A stretch of DNA of 64,000 nucleotides. Origin: an uncultured Desulfobacterales bacterium (GTDB lineage Bacteria > Desulfobacterota > Desulfobacteria > Desulfobacterales > SpSt-501). The notes below the pieces were generated by a model that saw nothing but the letters and a program-made list of their open reading frames with translations, was not told where the DNA came from and did no database searches. The position numbers and the translations under genes are program-made. The stretch covers positions 53,679-117,678 of the forward strand of contig CALIUY010000019.1 of assembly GCA_938048455.1 (NCBI GenBank), written 5' to 3'. This document shows positions 52,368-61,181 of this stretch, piece after piece (the stretch's first letter is position 1; each line of letters opens with the position of its first letter).

Positions 52368-53587
52368 ACCTCCTTTTTCTCGCCGACGTCTCCGCCGGCC
52401 GGGTGATCGGCGGGGCGGAGCGGGTGCTTGGGGAGGAGGTCCGGGGGCTTGCGCGGCGCGGCCACCGCGTCACGGTCCTGTGCCGCGCCGGGGCCGCCGG
52501 CTCGCCGGCGGAGGAGGAACTCGCCGAGGGGCTGCGCGAGATCCGCTGCCCTTTCGATCCCGGACGGCCTCAGCGGATGCTTACCGCAACCTGGCCCGCC
52601 ATGCGTCGCCATTTTTCCCGCCTGCGGCGTGATGGAAGAACAATTGGCCTGAACATCCACCAGCCGATCGCCGCCTTCGGAATTTCCGAGGGGGCGCGCA
52701 AAGGTCTTCCGGCCCTCTACACCTGCCATTCCCTCGCCCATGAGGAGTATCTCTCGCGCCATCCCGGTGCGGGTCTGCGGCGTCGGCTCCAGGCCGAAAT
52801 CCGCCGGCTCATCGAGCGCCGCGTGATGCGCTCCTGCCGGCAGGTCGTGACCTTGAGCCGCTACACGGCCGAGAAAGTGATGAGCGTGCACGGGATCCCG
52901 GCGGAGCGGGTCGCGATCCTTCCCGGTGGGGTGGACCTCGAGCGCTTCCGTCCCGCCCTCGACCGGGAAGGGCTGCGGCGGCGCCTGGGTCTAAAGCCGG
53001 CCGACCGCCTGCTTCTCACGGTGCGCAATCTCGAGCCGCGCATGGGGCTCGAGAACCTGATCGCCGCCATGGCCCGAGTCGCGCCGTTCTTCCCCGAGGC
53101 CGTTCTCTGGGTGGGCGGCGAGGGACCGCTCCGGGAAAAGCTCGAAGCGCAAGCGCGGAAACTCGGGATCGAGAAACGGGTCCGCTTTCTGGGTTTCGTC
53201 CGGGAAGAGACCTTGCCGGAGATCTACGCCGCGGCCGACCTGTTCGTTTTGCCCAGCCTCGATCTCGAAGGCTTCGGCCTGGTGACCCTCGAGGCGCTCG
53301 CCAGCGGCCTGCCGGTGCTGGCGACCCCGGTCGGCGGCTCGGTGGAAATCCTCTCTTCGCTCGACCCCCGTTTTCTTCTCGAGGACTCTTCCGTGGAAGC
53401 GCTCATCCGCGGCATGCGGTCCTTTCTTAGCCGGCTGGCGGTCGATCCCCAGGCCGGGCGGCGACTTTCCGCGGCCTGCCGCCGTCATGCCGCGTGCGGC
53501 TACTCCTGGGAGCGGCATCTCGATCGGCTGGAGTCGCTTTTGGCCGCGCTTGCCGATCCTCCCGAGTCCCCGACCCGGAGGAGCTGA
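52364..53587 (+). CDS. Family 4 glycosyltransferase
   Basis: 407 residues, GT-B. N-terminal FLADVSAGRVIGGAERVLGEE; VAILPGGVDLERFRP hinge; LTVRNLEPRMGLENLIAAM; and E-x7-E in LEGFGLVTLEALASGLPVLATPVGG. ATG 52364 overlaps the preceding stop. It is followed after seven bases by the asparagine-synthase-like gene. Substrates unknown. Confidence 0.9.
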   Translation: MNLLFLADVSAGRVIGGAERVLGEEVRGLARRGHRVTVLCRAGAAGSPAEEELAEGLREIRCPFDPGRPQRMLTATWPAMRRHFSRLRRDGRTIGLNIHQPIAAFGISEGARKGLPALYTCHSLAHEEYLSRHPGAGLRRRLQAEIRRLIERRVMRSCRQVVTLSRYTAEKVMSVHGIPAERVAILPGGVDLERFRPALDREGLRRRLGLKPADRLLLTVRNLEPRMGLENLIAAMARVAPFFPEAVLWVGGEGPLREKLEAQARKLGIEKRVRFLGFVREETLPEIYAAADLFVLPSLDLEGFGLVTLEALASGLPVLATPVGGSVEILSSLDPRFLLEDSSVEALIRGMRSFLSRLAVDPQAGRRLSAACRRHAACGYSWERHLDRLESLLAALADPPESPTRRS

Positions 53588-53594
53588 TCTTTTC

Positions 53595-55511
53595 ATGTGC
53601 GGCATCTGCGGCGCCGTGGCTTTTGACCCTCCGGCGATCCCGGCCGACGCCCTGCGGGCGATGTGTTCCGCCCAGCGTCATCGCGGGCCCGACGACGAGG
53701 GGATCTGGACGGCCTCTTTCCGCGGGCTCAAAGGAGAACCGGGCGGGGTCGGCCTCGGCCACCGTCGGCTGGCGGTGATCGACCCGGCGCCCCGTTCGCG
53801 GCAGCCGCTCGCCAACGAGGACGGCTCGGTCCAACTTGTCTGCAACGGCGAGATCTACAATTTCCGCGAATTGCGCCGCGATCTCGAGGCGCGCGGGCAT
53901 CGCTTCCGCAGCGGCTCAGACGGCGAGGTGATCCTCCATCTCTACGAGGAGGAGGGATTTGCGGCCGCCGCCCGCTTAAACGGCATGTTCGCTTTCGCTC
54001 TCTGGGACGGCAACCGCCGCAGGCTTTGGCTCTGCCGCGACCGGTTGGGGGTCAAACCCCTCGTCTGGGCCGGAGACGGAAGGCGATTGTGCTTCGCCTC
54101 GGAGGTCCGGGCGCTCCTCGCTTCCGGCCTTGTCCCCCGCGTTCTCGACCGCCGTGCTCTCGCCCTTTACCTCGCGTTCAACTACGTCCCTGCACCGGCG
54201 ACCGCGTTGCAAGGGATCTCCAAGCTCGAGCCCGCCTCCTCGCTGATCGTGGAAGAGGGAAAGACGAGGCTCGAACGCTGGTGGCGGCTTCCCGCCCCGG
54301 CGGAGTTCCCGGAGGAGGACGGCGCCGGCTTGCAGCGCCGGCTGATGCAGACGCTGGAGGAAGCGGTCGGCGGGTGTCTTCTCGCCGATGTCCCGGTCGG
54401 GGCCTTCCTGAGCGGCGGCATCGACTCGGGGATCGTCGTGGCGCTCATGTCGCGGCGTTCCCCGCAGCCCGTCGCCACGTTCACGGTCGGCTACCCCGAG
54501 GACCCGGCCTGGGACGAAAGCGGTGCCGCCCGCCGTTTGGCGCGGTTCTTCGGTTGCGAGCACCACGAGATCCCGGCCCGCCGCCGCGATCTCCTCGAGG
54601 CGGCGCTTGCCGTCTTGGGGGAAATCGACGAGCCTTTCGCCGATTCCTCGGCGATCCCCACCTGGATCGTTTCCCGGGAGGCGGCGCGGCGGGTGAAGGT
54701 CGTCCTCTCCGGCGACGGCGGCGACGAACTCTTTGCCGGCTACCGCTCCTACCTCGCCGGCTGCTGGCGCAGCCGGTACCGGAGAATTCCGCCCGGTATC
54801 CGGCGCCGGCTCATTCGGCCGCTGCTTTCGTGCCTGCCCGACGGCCGGGAAACCCGACTGGGGGAGATGGTGCGGCGCGCCAAAAAATTCGTCCGCGCCG
54901 CCGAGGCGGATGAAATCGATGGTTTGCTCGCCCTGAAGGAGGTGATCCCCGGCCCGCTGCGCCGCCGGCTTGCGCCCGTCACCGAGGAAACGCCGGACCC
55001 CGCCCGGATCTGGGTGCAGAGCCTCTGGGAGCGCCATCGGGGCGATCCCCTGAACCGCATGTTGGCGACCGACCTCTACGATTCGCTTCCCGGCGACATG
55101 CTCTTCAAGGTCGACCGCATGAGCATGGCTCACTCGCTGGAAGTGCGGGTGCCCCTTCTCGACCACCGGGTGGTGGAATTCGCCTTCGCCCTGCCGGGTC
55201 GGCTGAAGATGCCGCGCGGCGTCCCCAAGGCTCTGCTGCGCACGGCATGCCGCGATCTCCTGCCTCCCGGGCACGCCGAGCGGCCCAAAGCCGGCTTCGA
55301 GGTCCCGATCGGCCGGCTGCTGCGCGACGGCCTGGCTCCCGTCGTGGCGCGGAGCCTGGATGGGAAACGGATTCGCGAGCAGCGCATTTTGGATTCGGCG
55401 GCGGTCGGTGAAATCCTGGCCATTCACCGCCGCGGGAAAACCGACAGCGACTGGATGGTCTGGAATCTTCTCGTGCTGCAGAGCTGGATCGACCGCTATG
55501 GAATCGGCTGA
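53595..55511 (+). CDS. asnB: Glutamine-dependent asparagine synthetase (AsnB family)
   Basis: 638 residues. The N-terminal Ntn glutaminase domain starts at C2 (MCGICGAVAF), with RHRGPDDEG and NGEIYNFRELR; the C-terminal synthetase domain has the PP-loop FLSGGIDSGIVVALMS and VLSGDGGDELFAGY. All catalytic motifs look intact. Embedded in a sugar-transferase locus, it may amidate a uronic-acid or other carboxyl group of the glycan rather than make free asparagine, as proposed for O-antigen AsnB homologues. It overlaps the next start by 14 bases. Confidence 0.9.
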   Translation: MCGICGAVAFDPPAIPADALRAMCSAQRHRGPDDEGIWTASFRGLKGEPGGVGLGHRRLAVIDPAPRSRQPLANEDGSVQLVCNGEIYNFRELRRDLEARGHRFRSGSDGEVILHLYEEEGFAAAARLNGMFAFALWDGNRRRLWLCRDRLGVKPLVWAGDGRRLCFASEVRALLASGLVPRVLDRRALALYLAFNYVPAPATALQGISKLEPASSLIVEEGKTRLERWWRLPAPAEFPEEDGAGLQRRLMQTLEEAVGGCLLADVPVGAFLSGGIDSGIVVALMSRRSPQPVATFTVGYPEDPAWDESGAARRLARFFGCEHHEIPARRRDLLEAALAVLGEIDEPFADSSAIPTWIVSREAARRVKVVLSGDGGDELFAGYRSYLAGCWRSRYRRIPPGIRRRLIRPLLSCLPDGRETRLGEMVRRAKKFVRAAEADEIDGLLALKEVIPGPLRRRLAPVTEETPDPARIWVQSLWERHRGDPLNRMLATDLYDSLPGDMLFKVDRMSMAHSLEVRVPLLDHRVVEFAFALPGRLKMPRGVPKALLRTACRDLLPPGHAERPKAGFEVPIGRLLRDGLAPVVARSLDGKRIREQRILDSAAVGEILAIHRRGKTDSDWMVWNLLVLQSWIDRYGIG

Positions 55512-56430
55512 GGCGAAAACCCCGGGGGAGGCTCCGGATCGGCCTGCGGGAAATGCGGCGGCGGATCACGGCAAGCTCTCTTGTCCGGCCTGCGGCGGGG
55601 CACTGCAGCCGTTTTCCGGCTCGGAACTCCTGCGATGCCCCTGCTGCGGGCTTTGTCGTCGTCGGCCCCTGGATGAGCACCGCAACCGGGAGGCGCTGGT
55701 ACGCCATTACCGTACCGCCGATCCCCGGGAGCAGGTGGCTCGGGCGAAGGCGCCGTTTTTTGAAAAGGCCCTCGATGTTCTCGAGGAGGCTTTTCCCGCC
55801 CGCCCGCGCCGGTTGCTCGATGTCGGCTGCGGCGGCGGCGAATTCCTCCAGCAAGCGAGCCGACGCGGCTGGGATCCGGCCGGCATCGATGTCCTGCCCG
55901 AGGCCGTCGCGGCGGCCCGTTGTCTGCTGCCCCGAGCGCAGATCCACCTCGGCAGCCTGCCCGAGGAGGTCTCGATCCCCAGCGGGCTGCAGGCGGTCAC
56001 TTTCTGGGACGTCATGGACCACTTGGAGGATCCCGCAGCCTACCTGCGCGCCGCCGTCCGGTTGCTGTGCCCCGGCGGCATGGTCGGGATCCGGACCCGA
56101 AACGTCGCGGTTCAGCTCCTCATGCGGCGGGTGGACGATTTTCTCCTCGCCCTGCGCCGCCGTCCCGCCCGGAGAACGTTTCATGTCCTGCACCGGGTCG
56201 CCTTCACTCCGGAGTCGCTCGAAAGGCTCCTGGAACGAACCGGCCTGGAACCGATCGGCATCGCCAACTCACCCCTCACGGTGGGGGATCCCTACGGCCT
56301 TGCGCCGCGCTTTCCTTGGATCCGAATGCTCAAAACGGCGGCCGCTCCGATCGCCGATGTCGTATCCGCCGCCAGCGGGGGAAAGATGCTTTTTTCCCCC
56401 TCCCTTCTCGCTTGGGCACGGAAACCTTGA
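55498..56430 (+). CDS. SAM-dependent methyltransferase with N-terminal zinc ribbon
   Basis: 310 residues. N-terminal CPACGGA...CPCCGLC (about residues 29-53) zinc ribbon; the class I core has RRLLDVGCGGGEFLQQA and FWDVMDHLEDPAAYL; C-terminal PDSLERLL-type region (FTPESLERLLERTGLEPIGI). It is the third such protein in the locus. ATG 55498 lies inside the end of asnB, so the two are coupled. Confidence 0.86.
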   Translation: MESAEAKTPGEAPDRPAGNAAADHGKLSCPACGGALQPFSGSELLRCPCCGLCRRRPLDEHRNREALVRHYRTADPREQVARAKAPFFEKALDVLEEAFPARPRRLLDVGCGGGEFLQQASRRGWDPAGIDVLPEAVAAARCLLPRAQIHLGSLPEEVSIPSGLQAVTFWDVMDHLEDPAAYLRAAVRLLCPGGMVGIRTRNVAVQLLMRRVDDFLLALRRRPARRTFHVLHRVAFTPESLERLLERTGLEPIGIANSPLTVGDPYGLAPRFPWIRMLKTAAAPIADVVSAASGGKMLFSPSLLAWARKP

Positions 56431-56449
56431 ACCCAAAACAAGAAACGCG

Positions 56450-57670
56450 ATGAAGGTCCTGCATATCATCACGCGGCTTGACTGCGGCGGATCGGCGCAG
56501 AACACGCTTCTCAGCTGCCGCGAGCTTGTGCGCGATTTCGAAACGGTGCTGGTCCACGGACTTTCGCTGGAGTCGCGACTCAGCCCCCCCGAGAAGGCGA
56601 AGCTGTGCAGGGAGCGGGCCGAAGCCGCCGCGCGCGGCGTGCGGTTGATCGCCGTCGCGCCCCTCGTCCGACGGATCGCGCCGGTGAAGGATCTCCGCGC
56701 CTTCCTCGCCCTCTGTCGCATCCTTCGCCGTGAACGGCCCGAGGTCGTTCACACGCACACCTCGAAAGCGGGGTTTCTCGGCCGAGCCGCATCCCGCCTC
56801 TGCAGGGTCCCCCGCGTCGTGCATACCCCGCACGGCCACGTCTTCCATGGATATTTCGGCAAAGCCGTCTCCCGGCTCTTTCTTCTCCTCGAGCGGGCGG
56901 CCGCGGGTCTGACCGACCGGCTGGTCGCCCTGACCGAAGGGGAAAAGCGGGATTGCCTCGACCTTTCCGTCGCCCGGCGCGGCGCGGTCGAGGTCATCCC
57001 GAGCGGTGTCGAGCTCACGCGGTATGCGCCCTTCCAGGGCGACCGCCGGGCCGCCCGACGCGAGTTGGGCCTCGACCCGGAAGCCCGGCTCGTCGGTTTC
57101 GCCGGCTGGCTCTCCCCGGTGAAAGGGGTGCGCGAGCTTCTCGAGGCCATGCCCCTCGTGTGGCGGGAATTTCCCGAATGCGAACTTGTTTTCCTGGGCC
57201 GGGGCGAGCTCGAAGAGGATCTCCGCGCCCGGTCGGCTCGGATCGACGGCAAGGGCCGGGTCCGGTTCCTCGGCTGGCGCGAGGACGTTCACCGGATCCT
57301 GCCGCTCCTCGATCTCTTCGTTCTCCCGTCGCGGAACGAAGGCATGGGCCGGGTGCTCGTCGAGGCGATGGCCTGCGGTGTGCCGGTCGTGGCCGCGGCC
57401 GTCTGCGGGATCCCCGATCTCGTGCAAGACGGCCGGACCGGAATCCTCTTTCCGCCCGGGGACGTCGAGGCGCTCGCCGGCGGCATCCGCCGGCTGCTCC
57501 GCGATCGCGGTCTTGCCGAGCGACTCGCCGCTTGCGGCCTCGCGCACTGCCGCCGGTACGATCTCGCCGTGATGGTCGACAAACTGCGGCGCCTCTACCT
57601 CGGGCTTGCTCCCCGCCCTGGCGCGATCCCGGCACCGCCGGCCGCCGGGGTTCACCCCCTCCGGCCTTGA
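56450..57670 (+). CDS. Family 4 glycosyltransferase
   Basis: 406 residues, [22 protein letters not shown] start, [44 protein letters not shown] hinge, [20 protein letters not shown], and E-x7-E in [21 protein letters not shown]. The set HTHTSKAG plus HTPHGH is typical of undecaprenyl-linked glycan transferases related to WcaA/PelF-like GT4 groups. Start at 56450; stop overlaps the next TTG start. Confidence 0.9.
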   Translation: MKVLHIITRLDCGGSAQNTLLSCRELVRDFETVLVHGLSLESRLSPPEKAKLCRERAEAAARGVRLIAVAPLVRRIAPVKDLRAFLALCRILRRERPEVVHTHTSKAGFLGRAASRLCRVPRVVHTPHGHVFHGYFGKAVSRLFLLLERAAAGLTDRLVALTEGEKRDCLDLSVARRGAVEVIPSGVELTRYAPFQGDRRAARRELGLDPEARLVGFAGWLSPVKGVRELLEAMPLVWREFPECELVFLGRGELEEDLRARSARIDGKGRVRFLGWREDVHRILPLLDLFVLPSRNEGMGRVLVEAMACGVPVVAAAVCGIPDLVQDGRTGILFPPGDVEALAGGIRRLLRDRGLAERLAACGLAHCRRYDLAVMVDKLRRLYLGLAPRPGAIPAPPAAGVHPLRP

Positions 57671-59478
57671 AAACGGAAACCCGTCGTCTTTTCTCCGTTC
57701 TCCGAGAGACCCTGCGCGAGGGGCCGTCGTCCGCCGCAGAAGCCTCCGACCCGCTGTGCAGCACCCAGGCTCCAAAGGGGTGGTTTGCCGGGCTGCGGCG
57801 GCTGATTCCTCTCTTCCGCACCCATCGCCTGCTATTTCTGGCCGGAAGCCTTTGCCTGGCCGCGGCGATCCTTTTCGGCCTGGTGCCCCCTCTGGTGGCC
57901 CGCGATTTCGTGGACGAGGTGGTTCTGGGGGGGAGGGTGGATCGGCTCGCCCTCATCCTGCTTCTCCTTGGTCTGCTTTACGGAACAGAGAAAATCCTGC
58001 GTCTTGCCGAGGAGTTTTTTTTCGCCCTTTTCGAACGGCGGATGCTCCGCGATCTCGAGGAGGGCCTCCTCCACGCCATGCAGCGCCTGCCGCGGCGACT
58101 GCTGGATGCCCTGCCTTCGGGGTATCTTGCGCGCCGCCTCGGCGAGGACATCGAGGGTCTTCGGCCGCTGCTCGCGGGGCTTCCGGCGCGTGCGGCCGGA
58201 CAGGGGTTGCGCCTCGTCGGCGGAGCGGCCTTGCTCTTGCTCCTGGAATGGCGGATCGCGCTGGCTGCGCTCGTCTTCTTCCCCGCGCTCGCCTTGGTTC
58301 TCCGGCGGGCGAGCCGCGGGTTGCATGCTCTGAGCCACCGCCGGCTCGAAGACCAGGCGCAGGCCGTGGGGCTGATTCAAGAGACGATCGCGCTCTCCGA
58401 CCAGCTTCAGTCGCGGCCGGCCGCGGCCGGCCGCCGGCGGGCGATTCTCGCAGCCTTCGAGCGGCAGCTCGACGGCGCCTGTCTCTTGGCGCTTCTGTCT
58501 TCCTTCACCTCGGTTCTCATTCAGACGGTTCCGGCGCTGGCGCGGGCGCTCGCTCTCGCCGCCGGAGCGGTCCTGATCCATCGCGGGGAGTGGACGGCGG
58601 GAGGGTTGCTCGCCTTCCAGGGCTACCTTGGGCATTGCTTCGGCCCCGCCCAGCATCTGGCGACCGTGCAGCTCGAAATCGAGCGTGCCCGCGCGGCCCT
58701 CGAGCGCCTAAACTCCCTCTTCGAAGCCGCCGCCGGCGAAGACGCTGAAGGCGTGCATTCCGGAGGGCTGCGGGGGGAAATCGAGTTCCGCCGCGTGACC
58801 TTCCGTTACGGGCCGGGCGCGCCGGTCCTCCGCGAGGTGTCCTTCCATGTTGCGCCCGGCGGGGCCCTTGCCGTGCTGGGGCCGAGCGGGATCGGAAAGA
58901 CGACGCTTCTGACCCTCCTCCGCCTGCTCTACGCGCCCACGGCCGGGGAGATCCTCTTCGACGGCCGTCCGTCCGGCGACTACGAGCCGAGCCGGCTGCG
59001 GGAGCGGATCGGCTTTGTTTCTCAGGAGCCGCGCCTCATCGCCGGCTCGGTGCTCGAAAACTTGCGCCTCGAGCGGCCGCAGGCCACCCGGGATGAAATC
59101 GTGCGGGTGGCGAACGAGGCCGGGATCCACGAGGAGATCCTCGCTCTTCCCGCAGGCTACGACACCCGACTCGGCGAGAGGGGGGGCGGTCTCTCCGCGG
59201 GGCAAAGGCAGCGGCTGGCGCTCGCCCGTGCGCTCCTGTCCGATCCGGACATCCTCGTTCTCGACGAGCCCACCTCCTTTCTGGATGAAACAGCCGAAGC
59301 GCGGGTTCTTGCGGCACTGAAGCGCCAGAGGGGAAGGCGCACCCTGATCGTCGCCACCCATCGCCTCTCCACCGCCCGCCTGTGCGATCAGGTGATCTCT
59401 CTGGAACGCCCCCCGGCCGGAGCCGGGCATGGGCAGGAGCCGCCGGATCGCGCACCGGAGGTCGCCTGTGCCGATTAA
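57667..59478 (+). CDS. ABC exporter, half-transporter with fused ATPase
   Basis: 603 residues: a six-helix type IV exporter membrane domain (about 45-320; for example LLFLAGSLCLAAAILFGLVPPLV, ALILLLLGLLYGTEKIL) followed by the nucleotide-binding domain (Walker A GPSGIGKTT near 403, signature LSAGQ near 508 instead of LSGGQ, Walker B ILVLDEPTS near 530, H-loop THRLS). There is no N-terminal C39 peptidase, so it does not itself cleave leaders. The start is TTG 57667, overlapping the preceding stop, without a clear ribosome-binding site. It may flip a glycolipid (MsbA-like) or export a peptide handled by the neighbouring radical SAM and peptidase genes. Confidence 0.87.
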   Translation: MKTETRRLFSVLRETLREGPSSAAEASDPLCSTQAPKGWFAGLRRLIPLFRTHRLLFLAGSLCLAAAILFGLVPPLVARDFVDEVVLGGRVDRLALILLLLGLLYGTEKILRLAEEFFFALFERRMLRDLEEGLLHAMQRLPRRLLDALPSGYLARRLGEDIEGLRPLLAGLPARAAGQGLRLVGGAALLLLLEWRIALAALVFFPALALVLRRASRGLHALSHRRLEDQAQAVGLIQETIALSDQLQSRPAAAGRRRAILAAFERQLDGACLLALLSSFTSVLIQTVPALARALALAAGAVLIHRGEWTAGGLLAFQGYLGHCFGPAQHLATVQLEIERARAALERLNSLFEAAAGEDAEGVHSGGLRGEIEFRRVTFRYGPGAPVLREVSFHVAPGGALAVLGPSGIGKTTLLTLLRLLYAPTAGEILFDGRPSGDYEPSRLRERIGFVSQEPRLIAGSVLENLRLERPQATRDEIVRVANEAGIHEEILALPAGYDTRLGERGGGLSAGQRQRLALARALLSDPDILVLDEPTSFLDETAEARVLAALKRQRGRRTLIVATHRLSTARLCDQVISLERPPAGAGHGQEPPDRAPEVACAD

Positions 59479-60688
59479 GTGGGAAAAAACGAAACGCGTG
59501 CCGACCCTCGATTATCTCTCCTGGGGACAAAATCTGCGGCGAAAGATCGCTGGGACCCGGTTGCCGCTCGGCGGCACGATCGAGCTCACGCGCCGCTGCA
59601 ACAACCGCTGCGCGCACTGCTACAACAACCTCCCCGCGGAGGACGCTTCCCTGCAGGCGGTCGAGCTGGGCGGGGAAAACTGGAAGCGCATCCTCGACGA
59701 GGCCGCGGAGGCCGGCTGCCTCTACCTGCTTTTCACCGGCGGCGAGCCCTTGCTCCATCCGGATTTCGCGGCGATCTACGCCCACGCCCGCAGGCGCGGC
59801 TTCCTCGTCACCCTGTTCACCAACGGAAGGGGGCTCACCGAGCAGACGGTCGATCTTCTGGCGTCGATCCCCCCCCTGGCGGTCGAGGTCAGCCTCTACG
59901 GCGCCTCCCGCGATACCTGGGAGCGGGTCACCCGCGTTTGCGGATCCTACGCCCAGAGCCTCGCAGGAATCGAGAGGCTGAGGCGGCGTGGCCTTCACCT
60001 ACGCCTCAAGACCACCCTTTCGCGAATCAATCACCACGAGCTTCCCGAAATGCGGCGGCTTGCCGCCTCCTGGGGTGTTTCCTTCCGGTTCGATGCGTTT
60101 TTGAACGGACGGCTCGACGGTTCGCGGAAGCCGCTTTCTTTGCGGCTGTCGCCCGAGGAGGTGGTGGCGCTCGATCTCGCCGATCCCGCGCGGGTCCGAG
60201 CGTTGCGGCAGGCGCAGCTTCAACCGGTATCCCCGGCCTGCGGCGGCTATGCCTGCGGCGCCGGAGTCCATGCCTTCGCTCTGGACCCTTACGGCAAACT
60301 GCGGCTTTGCGCGCTCGCCGCCGAGAAAGAGGGTTTCGACCTCACGCGGCAAAGCTTCCGCGACGGCTGGGACGACTGGGCCGTCCGCGAGCGCAACCGC
60401 CTGTCCGGCAGGAGCAGTCGCTGCCTCGCCTGCGGTCTCCTCGATCTCTGCGGAGTCTGCCCGCCGGCCGCACGGCTCGAGGGCGGCGAGGAGTCGGGGC
60501 CGGTCGCCTTCCTCTGCGAGGTGGCTCATCTTCGGGCCCTGGTGTTCGGAATCCCGGTTCCGGCCCACGGCCCCTGCGATTTCTGCCCCGGGGGGGAGCG
60601 GCATGAGGAGATCGCTTCCCGCGCCGCGGCGCTGCGCAACGCTTCGCCCTTCGACGGTCGGAACTGGGCATGCTCGCCGAACTCGTAG
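59468..60688 (+). CDS. SPASM-domain radical SAM protein (PqqE-like)
   Basis: 406 residues. Radical SAM cluster CNNRCAHC at residues 44-51, GGEPLLHPDF as the GGE motif, then a C-terminal SPASM-type cysteine set (CGGYACGAG, CLACGLLDLCGVCPP, CDFCPGG) able to bind auxiliary Fe-S clusters. Such enzymes install thioether or C-C crosslinks in peptides or mature quinohaem proteins. GGAGG lies six bases before the GTG at 59468, supporting the start inside the exporter's end. No PqqD-like chaperone or short precursor gene was found beside it. Confidence 0.88.
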   Translation: MPIKWEKTKRVPTLDYLSWGQNLRRKIAGTRLPLGGTIELTRRCNNRCAHCYNNLPAEDASLQAVELGGENWKRILDEAAEAGCLYLLFTGGEPLLHPDFAAIYAHARRRGFLVTLFTNGRGLTEQTVDLLASIPPLAVEVSLYGASRDTWERVTRVCGSYAQSLAGIERLRRRGLHLRLKTTLSRINHHELPEMRRLAASWGVSFRFDAFLNGRLDGSRKPLSLRLSPEEVVALDLADPARVRALRQAQLQPVSPACGGYACGAGVHAFALDPYGKLRLCALAAEKEGFDLTRQSFRDGWDDWAVRERNRLSGRSSRCLACGLLDLCGVCPPAARLEGGEESGPVAFLCEVAHLRALVFGIPVPAHGPCDFCPGGERHEEIASRAAALRNASPFDGRNWACSPNS

Positions 60689-61083
60689 AGGAAGCGCTGA
60701 AAAGCGGCCGCCGCGTACGCTTTCGCGCCACGGGGGAAAGCATGCGGCCCTCCATCCGCGACGGCGACCTCATCACGGTCGCTCCGGCGCGGCCGGAGGA
60801 GCTCACGATCGGGGACATCGTCCTCTCCCGCGTGGGGGAGAAGCTTACCGCCCACCGCCTGGTCGAACTCGCCGGTGTCGATCCCCCTGCAGGCCGAACC
60901 CATGGATCCTGCCGGCTCATCTGCCGGGGGGATGCGGCGGGTGCCCCGGATCCCCCGCTCGAGCCCTCTCAGGTTTTGGGCAAAGTGGTGGCGGTGGAAG
61001 CCGGCTGGGGCCGACGCTTTCTTTCGATTTTCCGCCATTTTTCCGGACGCTGGATTTTAGGAGCCTTTTCGTCGGGCCGATAA
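60670..61083 (+). CDS. S24/S26-like peptidase with Ser/His dyad
   Basis: 137 residues. GESMRPSIRDGDLITVAP carries the nucleophile S24 of the signal peptidase/LexA fold, followed by IGDIVLSRVGEKLTAHRLV, where H62 sits where bacterial type I signal peptidases have lysine; histidine there is typical of the archaeal/ER (S26B) type. No membrane anchor is evident before the active serine; only a short hydrophobic stretch ends the protein. It overlaps the radical SAM gene by 19 bases. Similar small proteins occur in radical SAM/PqqD/exporter gene sets; a leader-cleaving role is inferred. Confidence 0.78.
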   Translation: MLAELVEEALKSGRRVRFRATGESMRPSIRDGDLITVAPARPEELTIGDIVLSRVGEKLTAHRLVELAGVDPPAGRTHGSCRLICRGDAAGAPDPPLEPSQVLGKVVAVEAGWGRRFLSIFRHFSGRWILGAFSSGR

Positions 61084-61181
61084 AGATACTGCGGGAGAAG
61101 CCGAGCGGCTCTCCGCACAGGTCGTCGACCCCTGCCGATCCGCCGGCGGGGCAGGAAATCCAGATTCAGGAACGCAGCAAG

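Noticed and set aside
53595..55511. Lasso-peptide cyclase reading of the asparagine-synthase-like gene
   Set aside because: The glutaminase domain with C2 is complete and there is no adjacent B protein or precursor; it fits a glutamine-dependent AsnB-type amidotransferase better.
61084..61181. Short peptide precursor or c-di-GMP riboswitch in the gap before the giant protein gene
   Set aside because: No separate start codon with ribosome-binding site, no leader-core pattern and no GEMM consensus were seen; the region reads as the leader of the giant gene.
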